Made by a program: the position numbers and the translations under genes. 64,000 bases of DNA from CAZSSM01 sp964609385 (GTDB taxonomy: Bacteria > Planctomycetota > Planctomycetia > Isosphaerales > Isosphaeraceae): positions 1 through 64,000 of the forward strand of contig CAZSSM010000009.1 in the NCBI GenBank assembly GCA_964609385.1, given 5' to 3'. The notes below the pieces were generated by a model. It was given only the letters and a program-made list of their open reading frames with translations, was not told the DNA's origin and did not search any database. Shown here in pieces: positions 26,734-36,109 of this stretch. Position 1 is the stretch's first letter; the number at the start of each line of letters is the position of its first letter.

Positions 26734-27903
26734 ATGTATTTCAACAACGCCGCGACGACCTGGCCGAAGCCGGAGATCGTCTATCAGACCGTCGACGACT
26801 GCTTCCGGAACCTCAACAGTCCCGGGCGTACGGTCTCCGACGAGGGCGCCCGAAGCGCCGCGATGATGTCCACCTGCCGGACCGAGGTCGCCGAGTTCTT
26901 CGGGATCCGCGACCCCAACCGTCTGATCTTCACCCCGTCGGCGACCTACTCGCTGAACCTGGCCATCCAGGGCCTGCATTGGCACGAGGGCGACCTGATC
27001 CTGATCAGCGGTCTGGAGCATCACGCCGTCTCGCGACCGGTCCGCAAAGTCGCCCGCGAGCGCGGGCTCGACTTCGAGGTCGCCCCGTATCGGCTCGGTG
27101 ACCCGATGGACCTGGACTTCGTCGAAGACCGGCTCAAGACCGGCAAGGTCAAGCTGATCGCCGCCACGATGGCCAGCAACGTCACCGGCGAGATCCTGCC
27201 GAGCCGCGAGCTGGGCGACCTGGCCGACCGCTACGGGGCGATCTACCTGGTCGACGCGGCGCAGACGGCCGGCGTCCTACCCATCGACGTCGAGGAGCTT
27301 CGGGCCGACCTGCTCAGCTTCGCCGGGCATAAGGGACTCTTCGGTCCGCCGGGCGTGGGCGGCCTCTACGTGCGCAAAGGGATCGAGCTGGAATGCCTGG
27401 CTGAGGGCGGCACCGGCAAGGATTCGGGCAAGCACGAGATGTCCGGACGCTACCCGTCCAACTACGAGGTCGGGACCCACAACCTGCTCTCGATCGCGGG
27501 ACTGACCGCCGGCGTCCGTTGGCTCCGAGGGACCGGCTTGGAGACAATCGTCGCCCATGAGCGGGCCCTGACCCAGCGGTTCCTCGAGGGGCTCCACGAA
27601 CTGTCTGGGGTGAGCATCTACGGCGCTCCGGATCCGGATAATCGGACCGCCGTCGTCTCCTTGACAATGGAGGGGACCACGCCCAACGAGATCGCCACCT
27701 GGCTGGCCGAGACCCACCACATCGCCACCCGGGCCGGCTATCATTGCGCTCCCTTGGCCCACGAGACGATCGGCTCGCTGCCGGGTCCGGGGACGATCCG
27801 GTTCAGCTTCGGCTACTTCAACACGCTCGAAGAGGTTGAGACGGTCCTGGGCCGCTTGTCCGAGATGCCTCGACTGGCCAGCCAGCTCGAATGGGTGCTC
27901 TGA
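26734..27903 (+). CDS. cysteine desulfurase-like aminotransferase (class V)
   Basis: 389-residue PLP enzyme expected to turn cysteine into alanine, passing sulfur as a persulfide. The PLP lysine sits in SFAGHKGLFGPPGVGGLY. The catalytic Cys region is GYHCAPLAHETIG, typical of SufS/CsdA-like enzymes. The start ATG 26734 follows CGGAGCGATCGG; the frame upstream to 26695 is not conserved-looking. The sulfur permease gene follows 80 bases on, suggesting a common sulfur function. Acceptor proteins (SufE, SufU) are not in the window. Confidence 0.92.
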   Translation: MYFNNAATTWPKPEIVYQTVDDCFRNLNSPGRTVSDEGARSAAMMSTCRTEVAEFFGIRDPNRLIFTPSATYSLNLAIQGLHWHEGDLILISGLEHHAVSRPVRKVARERGLDFEVAPYRLGDPMDLDFVEDRLKTGKVKLIAATMASNVTGEILPSRELGDLADRYGAIYLVDAAQTAGVLPIDVEELRADLLSFAGHKGLFGPPGVGGLYVRKGIELECLAEGGTGKDSGKHEMSGRYPSNYEVGTHNLLSIAGLTAGVRWLRGTGLETIVAHERALTQRFLEGLHELSGVSIYGAPDPDNRTAVVSLTMEGTTPNEIATWLAETHHIATRAGYHCAPLAHETIGSLPGPGTIRFSFGYFNTLEEVETVLGRLSEMPRLASQLEWVL

Positions 27904-27985
27904 GCCGACCCCGGTCATGCCCGGGCTCGGATCGTCAAACATCTTCTCCGCCCCGGTCGTCTGGCCACGTCGGGGCGCGAGTGAC

Positions 27986-28861
27986 ATGATGGGATGGACC
28001 ACGCTGACGTCGGCTGCCCTGGGTCTGGTCGTCGGATTGGCCCTGGGCACCCTGGGCGGGGGCGGCTCGATCCTGGTCGTCCCGGGGCTGGTCTACCTAC
28101 TGAACGTCCCCCCGGTCGAGGCGACCAGCCTCTCGCATGTGGTCGTCGGCGCGACGAGCCTCGCGACGGTCCTCCTGCACTGGCGAGCTGGCCGGTTCTC
28201 GTGGCCGACCGCTTTGGCCTTGGCCTTCTGGGGGGTCCCCGGCGCGTTTCTGGGTCGGCTCGCCGGTCATGCCGCCCCCGACGGTCTGATCCTGATCGCC
28301 TTGGGAACGCTCATGCTCGCCACGAGCCTGACGATGCTCCATCGCGAGGGAAAGCCGGGCGAGCGGGCCAATCGTGACACGACGATCCGGTTCGGAGGCC
28401 ATCCCGGACGTCGGCTGGCGATTACCGCCTTGGCGGGTCTGGGACTCGGGTTTTTGACCGGCTTCCTCGGCGTGGGCGGAGGGTTCCTGATCGTCCCAGT
28501 GTTGGTCGTGGTGCTCGGGATCCCGATGAAGCGGGCGGTCGGCACGTCGCTCGGAGTGATCGCGCTGAACTGTGCCAGCAGCCTGGTGTTCGAGGACCTG
28601 ACGGCGATCCGCTGGGCGTTGGCCTGGCCGTTGTTAGTCACCGCAGGCGTCGCGGGGGCCATCGGATCGCAAATGGTCCGGGCGTTCGATTCGTCTCGGC
28701 TCCGACACGGCTTTGCCTGGCTGGTCGTCGCGCTGGGCGCCTTGATCCTCACCGAGGCCCTGCTCGCGCCCGGCAGACCCTCGGATGAAGAGAGGCCGAC
28801 GCCTCCGACCGTTGAGACGCGAATCGATTCGGGAACACCATTGGGATCGCAAGGGGGGTGA
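27986..28861 (+). CDS. TauE/SafE-family sulfur-compound permease
   Basis: 291 residues, about eight hydrophobic segments. The TauE/SafE hallmark duplicated Gly-rich motif is present: LGTLGGGGSILVVPGLVYLL near the start and GFLGVGGGFLIVPVLVVVL in the middle. The family moves sulfite, sulfoacetate or related anions. ATG 27986 is chosen because the first membrane helix begins right after it. The next gene is cysteine dioxygenase, whose product leads to sulfite, which makes sulfite export a reasonable inference. Confidence 0.9.
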   Translation: MMGWTTLTSAALGLVVGLALGTLGGGGSILVVPGLVYLLNVPPVEATSLSHVVVGATSLATVLLHWRAGRFSWPTALALAFWGVPGAFLGRLAGHAAPDGLILIALGTLMLATSLTMLHREGKPGERANRDTTIRFGGHPGRRLAITALAGLGLGFLTGFLGVGGGFLIVPVLVVVLGIPMKRAVGTSLGVIALNCASSLVFEDLTAIRWALAWPLLVTAGVAGAIGSQMVRAFDSSRLRHGFAWLVVALGALILTEALLAPGRPSDEERPTPPTVETRIDSGTPLGSQGG

Positions 28862-28868
28862 TGACGCG

Positions 28869-29360
28869 ATGTTGACCGGCCTGGTCAAGCTGATTCGCTA
28901 CATGGATGGCCTCGACGGCCCGGCCAACCCTCAGGCGATCCATCGGCTCTTGGCGGCGGCCGACGTGACGCGTCGCGACATCCTGGACGCCTGCAAATTC
29001 AGCGACCTGACCTACGCCCGCAACATGCTGGCCAAGTCACCGTGGTATCAACTGCTGGTCCTCTGCTGGCGAGGAGGTCAGTGCTCGCCGATCCACGACC
29101 ACGAAGGGTCCGCCTGCGGCGTCTGAATCCTCGACGGCGTGGCGACCGAGACCAGCTACCAACTGCTCGATGACGGCCACGTACGCCCCGTCCGCGAGAC
29201 CCGGTATCACCCCGGAGAGGTCTGCGTCAGTGTCGACCGAGACATCCACGTCATCCGCAATCTTCAAGCGGGCCGCGACCTCATCACACTCCACCTCTAC
29301 ACGCCGCCGCTCTCGATGAACTTCTACGAACCCGCACCCGGGCTCGAGTTCTGGAGCTGA
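28869..29360 (+). pseudogene. cysteine dioxygenase-like gene broken by in-frame TGA
   Basis: Codes for a cupin-fold iron enzyme that oxidises cysteine to cysteine sulfinate. The intact reading would be 163 residues. His76 and His78 (SPIHDHEGS) and His127 (DIHVIRN) are the three iron ligands. Codon 86 (29124-29126) is TGA between SACGV and ILDGVATETS. Downstream the same frame continues to TGA 29358-29360, with the third ligand and the C-terminal segment HLYTPPLSMNFYE preserved. ATG 28869 lies 8 bases after the permease stop, so they are co-transcribed. It may be a recent pseudogene, a sequencing error or a readthrough gene; frame and key residues argue that the break is recent. Confidence 0.85.
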
Positions 29361-29441
29361 CTTACGTCCGAAGACGAGACGGCTCCCAGTGCGGATCGCC
29401 TCAGGAATAAGCCGGTTCGCGACGGTCGTCTCAGATCGGCT

Positions 29442-30047
29442 TCAGGTCGTCGCGGTGGCGGTAGCGGGATCCTTGAGAATCTTGGCGGGGACGCCCCCGA
29501 CGAGGGCGCCTGATGGAACGTCGCGGATGACCACGGAGCCGCCGGCGATCACCGCGTCGTCGCCGACCAAGATCCCCCCGAGCAAGGTCGAACCGATCCC
29601 GATGTCGACACGATCGCCGATGATCGGCCGATCGTTGAGGTCCTCCTCACGCGAGGCGTGCCGTCGCGAAACTCCGCAGGTCGTCATGTGTCGCAGATGC
29701 ACGTCATCTCCGATCGCCCGCGCGCTCATCACGATACAGCCGTGGTGCCAGATCCGGATCCGACGCCCGATCTTGACGCCCGCGTCCAGTTCGATGCCGT
29801 ACTGGATCCGGACGTGGCGATAGAGCATCCGCGCCAGGAGGGTTAGCGGGAGCCGGAGCCAGCGGTTGGAGATCCCCATCCGGGCGTTGGCCAGCCGATG
29901 CGTGAAGACGGCCCAGAAGCCCGGTTCGGAGATTTTGCGGTCGTAGGTCTGGTAATCCTCGCGGACCAAGTCCCAGAAGCCGATCCCGGGCGGGTTCTGA
30001 TTGAAGCGGCCGAGGTCCTCGACCGAAGGCAAGTCGCGCACGGGCAT
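29442..30047 (-). CDS. serine O-acetyltransferase-like hexapeptide acyltransferase
   Basis: 201 residues. An N-terminal helical part (VREDYQTYDRKISEPGFWAVF) is followed by a left-handed beta-helix of hexapeptide repeats (IGRRIRIWHHGCIVMSARAIGDD, with HHG as in CysE). Serine acetyltransferase transfers acetyl from CoA to serine, the first step to cysteine. Several details (R-I-W-H-H-G, GAVVG-type end GALVGGVPA) match CysE-type enzymes, but related acetyltransferases of sugars are similar. Its gene is 78 bases after a glycosyltransferase gene, so an exopolysaccharide role cannot be excluded. Confidence 0.75.
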   Translation of the reverse strand: MPVRDLPSVEDLGRFNQNPPGIGFWDLVREDYQTYDRKISEPGFWAVFTHRLANARMGISNRWLRLPLTLLARMLYRHVRIQYGIELDAGVKIGRRIRIWHHGCIVMSARAIGDDVHLRHMTTCGVSRRHASREEDLNDRPIIGDRVDIGIGSTLLGGILVGDDAVIAGGSVVIRDVPSGALVGGVPAKILKDPATATATT

Positions 30048-30125
30048 CGTGGTCGGGCCTCGTCGGGCAAGAGAAGCGTGAAGTGGGGCCGTCGCGATCG
30101 ACTTCGGTGGTCCCCCGGCTTCGAC

Positions 30126-31106
30126 TCAGATTTGGATCTGTCGAGGCGGGTGCTTGTGGCCCCAGAGCAGGAACCCGTAGCGGATGGTGTCTTGGAGCAT
30201 CGCCTTGGGCTGTCGGGGTGGCCTTCGGGTGATCAGTTCGACGAAGCGGTTGAGCGTCAAGCCCAGCGTGCGTGCCAGATCGAGCAGGACGACCCGGATC
30301 GGCCCGTGGTTGAACAGATAGTATCGGCGCTGGGACTCGAACCAGAACCGGGGTCGCGGCCGTTGCATCCGGTCGGCCGACGTGACGCCGGAGGTCTGGC
30401 CAACGAGGTGGACTACCCGGCTCTCCGGGACGTACCAGCAGGGCCAGCCGGCCCGTCGCGCCCGGAGACAGAAGTCGACCTCCTCGTAGTAGAGGAAGTA
30501 GCCCTCGTCGAGCAAGCCGACCTGCTCGAAGACCGAACGGCGGACCATCAGGCTGGCGCCGGCAACCCAGTCGGTCTGCTTGGGCAGGTCGGTGATCGGC
30601 GTCCGGATCAACCATCCGGGCACCAGACCGGTGACGACGCCGAGTTGCGTGGCCGTCTCCATCTCACCCAAGACGGTGGGGAACCGGAAGGCCGAGCACT
30701 GCGGCGTCCCGTCAGGATCCTCCAAGCGGCTCCCGACCAACCCAACCTCGGGATGCGCTTCCAGGAACGCCAACAACGGCGCGATCGCCCCGGGCCGGAC
30801 CAGCGTGTCGGGATTGAGCAGCAGGACGAACTCGGGGGGATCCGAATCGCCCAGGGCCTCGCGGATCCCCATGTTGTTGCCGTAGGCGAACCCGCCGTTC
30901 TCGGGCAGTGGCATCAGACGCGCCCACGACCCCCAGCCCTCGGACTCGATCGCCGCACCGAGAACCGCCAACGAGTCGTCCGGCGAGGCGTTGTCGGTGA
31001 CCAGCACCTGCGTGTCGGTCCCGACCACCTCCGGCTCCAAGGTCTGCAGGCAGTCGATGACCATTCCGGCCGACTTGTAGTTGACGATGACGATCGCGAG
31101 CTTCAT
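30126..31106 (-). CDS. family 2 glycosyltransferase, rhamnosyltransferase-like
   Basis: 326-residue GT-A enzyme. Start AIVIVNYKSAGMVIDCL, the first nucleotide motif VLVTDNASPDDS, the DXD-type metal motif LLLNPDT, the acceptor region WVAGASLMVRRSVFEQVG and the C-terminal YYEEVDFCLRARRAGW. That combination is typical of WbbL-like rhamnosyl transferases for lipopolysaccharide or cell-wall glycan. ATG 31106 preferred over GTG 31109. No transmembrane helix is obvious. Co-oriented with the acetyltransferase gene. Confidence 0.88.
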   Translation of the reverse strand: MKLAIVIVNYKSAGMVIDCLQTLEPEVVGTDTQVLVTDNASPDDSLAVLGAAIESEGWGSWARLMPLPENGGFAYGNNMGIREALGDSDPPEFVLLLNPDTLVRPGAIAPLLAFLEAHPEVGLVGSRLEDPDGTPQCSAFRFPTVLGEMETATQLGVVTGLVPGWLIRTPITDLPKQTDWVAGASLMVRRSVFEQVGLLDEGYFLYYEEVDFCLRARRAGWPCWYVPESRVVHLVGQTSGVTSADRMQRPRPRFWFESQRRYYLFNHGPIRVVLLDLARTLGLTLNRFVELITRRPPRQPKAMLQDTIRYGFLLWGHKHPPRQIQI

Positions 31107-31403
31107 CACAGGCCCATCCGGATCGCCAAAGGCGCCGCCCTATATTCATCAATGTGTTCTAGAGATCGTGATCCGACATCACAATCCCCGATCGGACCCG
31201 CATTATACGGGGGGGCCCGTCGACGAACAACCGTCCCGAACGACGGGTCGGCGATCGATCAACGTCTCCCATAGCGATCCTACAAACTGAGGGGCGATCG
31301 TCCCGACTGGCACCACAAATCGGTTTGGGTCGAGGGACAGATGCTCTCCTCTCAGCCCATCGGGTGCTCGCCGCCTTAACCGAGAAGGGAAGGAGTCCGG
31401 GGC

Positions 31404-31814
31404 TCATTGGGGATCCTTGAGCTGAAGCAGGTCCCAGCGATTGCCGTAGAGGTCCTCGAAGACGGCAACCGTGCCGTAGCTCTGCTCGGAGGGCTCGCGG
31501 ACGAACCGGACCCCCTTGGCACGATAGGCTTGATAATCGCGCCAGAAGTCATCGGTGTGGAGGAACAGGAAGACGCGGCCCCCGGTCTGATCGCCGACCC
31601 GCGCCGACTGCTCCGGTCCAACTGCACGAGCCAGCAGAAGCTGGGTCTCGGTCGCGCCCGGCGGCGCCACCAAGACCCAACGCTTGTTCTGCTCGGGGAT
31701 CGGCGTGTCCTCGATCAGGCGAAAGCCGAGCGTGTGCACATAAAAGTCGATCGCCCGATCGTAATCGTCCACGACGAGGCTCACGTATCCGATCGTTTGT
31801 CTCATTTGCTTCAT
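31404..31814 (-). CDS. VOC (glyoxalase/bleomycin-resistance) domain protein
   Basis: 136 residues, a single paired-beta module set with the two usual halves: GYVSLVVDDYDRAIDFYVHTLGF at the front (VDDYDRAIDFYVHTLG) and FVREPSEQSYGTVAVFEDLYGNRWDLLQL at the end. Metal ligands expected at the beginning of each half are replaced or unclear. Family functions range from glyoxalase to fosfomycin resistance, so a specific activity cannot be given. Isolated gene. Confidence 0.8.
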   Translation of the reverse strand: MKQMRQTIGYVSLVVDDYDRAIDFYVHTLGFRLIEDTPIPEQNKRWVLVAPPGATETQLLLARAVGPEQSARVGDQTGGRVFLFLHTDDFWRDYQAYRAKGVRFVREPSEQSYGTVAVFEDLYGNRWDLLQLKDPQ

Positions 31815-31916
31815 TGAACTCGGCTCCGCATGACGTCGGTTGGCGCTACCAGGGAAGGCCGACCGATTCCGGTAGAAGATGCTCGCGAAGCCGAGGTGGA
31901 CCAGGACGAAGGACGC

Positions 31917-33542
31917 TCAGCGGACGACCTGATAGAGGTCCAGCTCCATCAGCAATTCGAGCAGCCAGGGGTGGGTCCAGGGGACCAGGATCCCGTAGCC
32001 GGTCGTCAACGCCGAGACGACCAAGGCGACCAGACTCAGGCCTCGGAGCCAAGTTCGACGATCGGCGCCCGCTAACCCGACCGGCAAAAAGATCAACCAG
32101 AGCGGCATCAACCAGAAGAGCCAGCGCAATCCTTGAGTCGACCCCCCATAGTTGTTCGATTTCCAGGCATAAAACGCGATCACGATCACCGAGAGCAGCG
32201 TGGTGATCGCCGCCAACAGGCCGAGCCGACGCTCCGAACGGACGAACCCCGCGCGGATCAAGCCGGCCAGGCTGAACAGGAAGATCGGGGTCAGCGAAAA
32301 GATCCCGTGGTGTCCCAACAGCATGTGGAACAGATAGACCGGTTTCTCCTCGCGCATCGCGTCCAGTTCGCGTGGGTTGAGCCAGTAGCTGCCGTCGTAC
32401 AGGTAGGGCGACCCGGAGTCGAGGACCTCCTGTGTCTGCTCCTCGTTCATCTCGACGTCGACCTGCTGGAACTGGGCGTAGTAGAGGTCGAAGCCGCCGG
32501 TGGCCGCATACAAGGTGACTGCGAAGGCGATCAGTGGAACCAACGCGGCGGGCGCGAAGACCAGTAGTGTTCGCCACGGGTTCTTCCTGAGGAGTGTCAG
32601 GCCCAACACGCCCAAGAGCGAGGCGGCCGGCAGTTCATTGCACGCGCAGAAGCTGGCGAAAAACCCGCAGGTCAGGAACGCCCAGCGGACGGGTCGGCCC
32701 TCCACCATGATGTTCAGCCAGGCGTAGATGGCCAGAAACCCGCTGTAGGCGGCAACGGTGTGGTTGTTCAGGGTGTTGGTGAAGATCATCAGGTTGGTGC
32801 CGAAGGCCGCCGCGACCAAGCCGAACATCCAGGCCCAGTCGTCCTCGATGTAGCGGTCCAGGAGTCGAGAGTAGAGCACCAGAAAGACGGCCATCGGCAG
32901 GACGTTGAGCACGATCAAGGCGAGGTTGAAGTAGCGGACCTCTGCGGTCCACTCGTAAGGGTCGTCGGGTTCCTCGATCTCGACCTGAAGTTGATCGTCA
33001 TCGTCAATGGTGATGACCCGCTGCGGAACTCGCTCCTGAGATCGGAGGACTGCGTCGAGAGGGACCCCGCTGAGCTGGCGGGCCGGATAGAGCAAGCCGG
33101 CGATCATGGTCGGCAGCAGCGGCGGCTTGCTCGAATAGAACCGCTCGGGGGGTTCGAACGTCTCGGGATCGTCGTCCTCACCCGGCTCGGCGAACGGATC
33201 GGGGCGCTTCACCTTGTCGATGGTCCGCTCTTGCCACGGGCAGTCGTCGATGGCATAGGTCCCCTGCTCCAAGAGCGCCCAGACGGTGCACCAGCGCGAG
33301 ACGGTGTTGGGGCCCAGCAAGACGCGCTGCTTGAGCGTGTTGCCCAAGGCGAACCCGACGGCCACAGTCAGGATCAGCCAGAACAGATATTGCCGATGAC
33401 GGGGACGCGACGGCGTTCGGGGCTCCGAGGGTTCGGCTTCCAAGGCGCCCGGATCGACCTCAATGGGTCCGGCGTTGGGACCGGGAGTCGGATCGGATAC
33501 GAAGGGGTTCGGAGACGGCTGGGGAGATTCGGGCATCGACAT
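31917..33542 (-). CDS. large multi-pass membrane protein (GT39-like)
   Basis: 541 residues. Residues 1-45 are Pro-rich and acidic and probably cytoplasmic; then a first membrane helix (LFWLILTVAVGFALG) and about ten more. A soluble loop with SSKPPLLPT lies at about 145-160, and another acidic loop (DDDDQLQVEIEEPDDP) follows. The pattern is that of integral glycosyltransferases of the ArnT/PMT type, but the first-loop DE/DD catalytic motif is not evident. Its place between two glycosyltransferase genes supports a role in cell-envelope glycan assembly (inference). Confidence 0.65.
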   Translation of the reverse strand: MSMPESPQPSPNPFVSDPTPGPNAGPIEVDPGALEAEPSEPRTPSRPRHRQYLFWLILTVAVGFALGNTLKQRVLLGPNTVSRWCTVWALLEQGTYAIDDCPWQERTIDKVKRPDPFAEPGEDDDPETFEPPERFYSSKPPLLPTMIAGLLYPARQLSGVPLDAVLRSQERVPQRVITIDDDDQLQVEIEEPDDPYEWTAEVRYFNLALIVLNVLPMAVFLVLYSRLLDRYIEDDWAWMFGLVAAAFGTNLMIFTNTLNNHTVAAYSGFLAIYAWLNIMVEGRPVRWAFLTCGFFASFCACNELPAASLLGVLGLTLLRKNPWRTLLVFAPAALVPLIAFAVTLYAATGGFDLYYAQFQQVDVEMNEEQTQEVLDSGSPYLYDGSYWLNPRELDAMREEKPVYLFHMLLGHHGIFSLTPIFLFSLAGLIRAGFVRSERRLGLLAAITTLLSVIVIAFYAWKSNNYGGSTQGLRWLFWLMPLWLIFLPVGLAGADRRTWLRGLSLVALVVSALTTGYGILVPWTHPWLLELLMELDLYQVVR

Positions 33543-33696
33543 GATGGGGCTCGATCGACTCCGGGTGCGGGATCAGAACGGCTTCGAGGGGTTGAAGACG
33601 ACTCGGCGTCGGGTTCGAAGGGCGAATCCAGCGATCGGCTCGGCACTCTCCTTCAACGGAGCAAAAGCAAATCGACACGGAACCGTCGGTGGCTCC

Positions 33697-34704
33697 TCAC
33701 GAAGGGTGGCCCGATCCGGAGGCTGTCGAGGGCTCCAAGTCGGGGGAGGCGTCGACGTCGACCACCTCGCCGATCCGCTCGACCGGGGGATCGGCGATCG
33801 CGCTCACCGGCCCCGAGACCGATCCGGCGACGATCAGCTCGGCCAGCACGCCCAGGCCGAGGCTCAACAGACCCACGCCCACCAGTGTCGACGCGACCAT
33901 CGCCGAGATCACCAGACCGGGGACCGCGACGGAAGACAATTCGAGCGCCAAGAGCATCGCTAAGGCCAGGCCACCCAACAGGATCGCGACCAAACCGATC
34001 GACCCGAAGGCATGCATCGGCCGCGTCCCATAACGGGTCTGGAAGCCGACCGAGATCAGGTCCAAAAACCCCTTGATGAACCGCCCGACCCCATATTTGG
34101 ACCGACCGAACCGCCGCGCGCGATGGTGGACCACGATCTCGCCGACGCGGAACCCTCGGGCGTGGGCCAGCACCGGCACGAACCGGTGGCGCTCGCCATA
34201 CAGCGCGATCTCGCCGAGGATCTCAGCCCGGTACGCCTTGAACCCACAGTTGTGGTCGTGGAGCCGACATCCGCTGACCCGACTGACCACCGCATTGAAG
34301 ACGCGACTGGGCAAGACCTTATGCCAAGGGTCGTGCCGAACCTGCTTCCAACCGCTGACCAGGTCGAACCCCTCCTCCAACTTCGATAGGAATCGGGGAA
34401 CCTCGGCCGGGTTATCCTGCCCATCAGCGTCGAGCGTGAAGACGATCCGGCCACGAGCCTGGGCGAACCCGACGGCCAGTGCGGCGGCCTTGCCGAAATT
34501 GCGGCGGAACCGCACGGCGCGGACCCGAGGATCGCTCGTGGCGAGATCCATCAGGACCGCCCACGACCCGTCGGTACTGCCGTCATCGACGAACAGGAAC
34601 TCCACGTCGCCCAAGTCGTGATCCTGGACCACGGCGACCAGTTCGGCATGGAGCTGGGCTAGGCTCTCGGACTCGTTGTAGAGCGGAATGACGAAGCTGA
34701 TCAT
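33697..34704 (-). CDS. family 2 glycosyltransferase with two membrane helices (DPM1/GtrB-like)
   Basis: 335 residues. The catalytic part spans 1-230: ISFVIPLYNESESLAQL, FLFVDDGSTDGSW, LDADGQD as the metal motif, NFGKAAALAVGF and RHRFVPVLAHARGF. Two hydrophobic hairpin segments follow at about 235-300, as in polyisoprenyl-phosphate glucosyl/mannosyl transferases of the GtrB group. The product should be a lipid-linked sugar used by a GT-C or flippase protein. Its ATG 34704 abuts the stop of the LPG-synthase-like gene, so both are one transcript. Confidence 0.9.
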   Translation of the reverse strand: MISFVIPLYNESESLAQLHAELVAVVQDHDLGDVEFLFVDDGSTDGSWAVLMDLATSDPRVRAVRFRRNFGKAAALAVGFAQARGRIVFTLDADGQDNPAEVPRFLSKLEEGFDLVSGWKQVRHDPWHKVLPSRVFNAVVSRVSGCRLHDHNCGFKAYRAEILGEIALYGERHRFVPVLAHARGFRVGEIVVHHRARRFGRSKYGVGRFIKGFLDLISVGFQTRYGTRPMHAFGSIGLVAILLGGLALAMLLALELSSVAVPGLVISAMVASTLVGVGLLSLGLGVLAELIVAGSVSGPVSAIADPPVERIGEVVDVDASPDLEPSTASGSGHPS

Positions 34705-35844
34705 CTACGAACCGGCCCGCGGGTTCAGGGGTGTCGTGGACGGCGGACCGGCGATCGACCGGCCCAGATGCGGCGTGGCCAGTCCGTTCGGATCGGCACT
34801 CTCGGCCGGCATCGTCGAAGCATCGACCCGTTGCGCTGGGGAGGTCTCCAACGGTCGTGGGATCGCGGTGGTCGTGGTCGGACCCGGGCGGATCACATAG
34901 AGCAATCCCGAGGTGGCCAACTCGGACAGGACCCAGGTCAATCGCAGGACCAACGCGCCTACCACAGCATACGAGGGGTCGACGACCAACGCCAGGATCG
35001 TCCAGAGCACGCTCTCGCGGATCCCCAAGCCGCCGGGCAGCACCGCCACGACGAACCCGACGACCGTCGCCAAGGAGACGCTGGCCACGATCAACGGCCA
35101 CTCGGTCACCGACGGGCTGGGCACTCCGAGCCCGCAGAGGACCGCCCACTGGCTGAGACCCCAGGAGATCCAACCGACCGAGGCGATGAGCAACCCCTGC
35201 ACCCAAAGCGCCGGCCGGTAGTGGGGCAAGCTCTCGGCGGTCACCTGGGGAAACGGCAGACTCAGGACTCGGGAGAGCCGACCGAAGACCGAAGGCCAGG
35301 CCAGCAGGCTCAGCATCAGGCCCAGGCCCAGACCGAGGCCGATCAGCAGTTGCGAGGTCGGCTCCAAAGCCAGCAATTGGCTGGGCGACCGACTGATCAG
35401 CACGCCCAGGGTCGCGACCAGGCCGCCAGCGGCCATCATGACCAAGGTCTCGTACATCGTGGCCCAAGTCGCCGTCGAGATCCGCGCCCCGTAGGGATGC
35501 ACCAAGCCGACCCGCATCACCGCGACCATCGCCTTACCCGGCACATATTTGCCGAGATGACCAATCATATGGGCCCGCGTTGAGGCCAGCACGCCGACCC
35601 GTGGGCCATCCCCCTGATTGACCAATCGCCAGAAGTTGGCCGCGAAGCAGACCATGCCCAGCAGGTGGAAGACCAGCGCCAAGACGAACCAACCCGGTTC
35701 CAGTCGCAACGGCACCTGCTCATCGATCAATCGGTTCCAGGTCTTCTGCAGATACCAGGCCACGGCGGCCAGCACGAGCACGGCCAAGACCCATTTGATC
35801 ACACGGATCGCCGACTTTGGCAGCTTCGGGACGAGTCGCCTCAC
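34705..35844 (-). CDS. LPG-synthase-like integral membrane protein (flippase domain)
   Basis: 379 residues, eight or so membrane helices (IKWVLAVLVLAAVAWYL at the start, VASVSLATVVGFVVAVLPG late). The family motif LPGGLGIRESVL sits in the second half. This is the lysylphosphatidylglycerol synthase transmembrane domain without the cytosolic aminoacyl-transfer part, so a lipid-linked glycan carrier or flippase role is more likely than LPG synthesis. Start GTG 35844 with AAAGG nine bases upstream. Next to and translationally coupled with the DPM1-like gene, which fits a shared lipid-glycan pathway. Confidence 0.85.
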   Translation of the reverse strand: MRRLVPKLPKSAIRVIKWVLAVLVLAAVAWYLQKTWNRLIDEQVPLRLEPGWFVLALVFHLLGMVCFAANFWRLVNQGDGPRVGVLASTRAHMIGHLGKYVPGKAMVAVMRVGLVHPYGARISTATWATMYETLVMMAAGGLVATLGVLISRSPSQLLALEPTSQLLIGLGLGLGLMLSLLAWPSVFGRLSRVLSLPFPQVTAESLPHYRPALWVQGLLIASVGWISWGLSQWAVLCGLGVPSPSVTEWPLIVASVSLATVVGFVVAVLPGGLGIRESVLWTILALVVDPSYAVVGALVLRLTWVLSELATSGLLYVIRPGPTTTTAIPRPLETSPAQRVDASTMPAESADPNGLATPHLGRSIAGPPSTTPLNPRAGS

Positions 35845-36109
35845 GCGTCGTGGCCTTTCTGGTCAGGGGGCGGATCGGGTCGCGTCAAGGGGAGCACGGA
35901 CCCTGGGCGATCCCTTCGCCGTTCGAGACGGGCTGGCTGGCCACACCATAGCACGACCGGACAATCCTGCCATCGAGAAGTCGCCCGAACCGCCGATCGC
36001 GACGGACCACCCGATCGGCTGCATCGTCCCGATGAACGCATTGGCTTGAGCGTAGGCCCCGATCTCGAGTGGCTTCGAGCTTTGAGAGGCCCGGCTCCTC
36101 GCGGTCCGA

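Noticed and set aside
29124..29126. Selenocysteine insertion at the cysteine dioxygenase TGA
   Set aside because: No SECIS-like hairpin follows, and the position is not an active-site residue.
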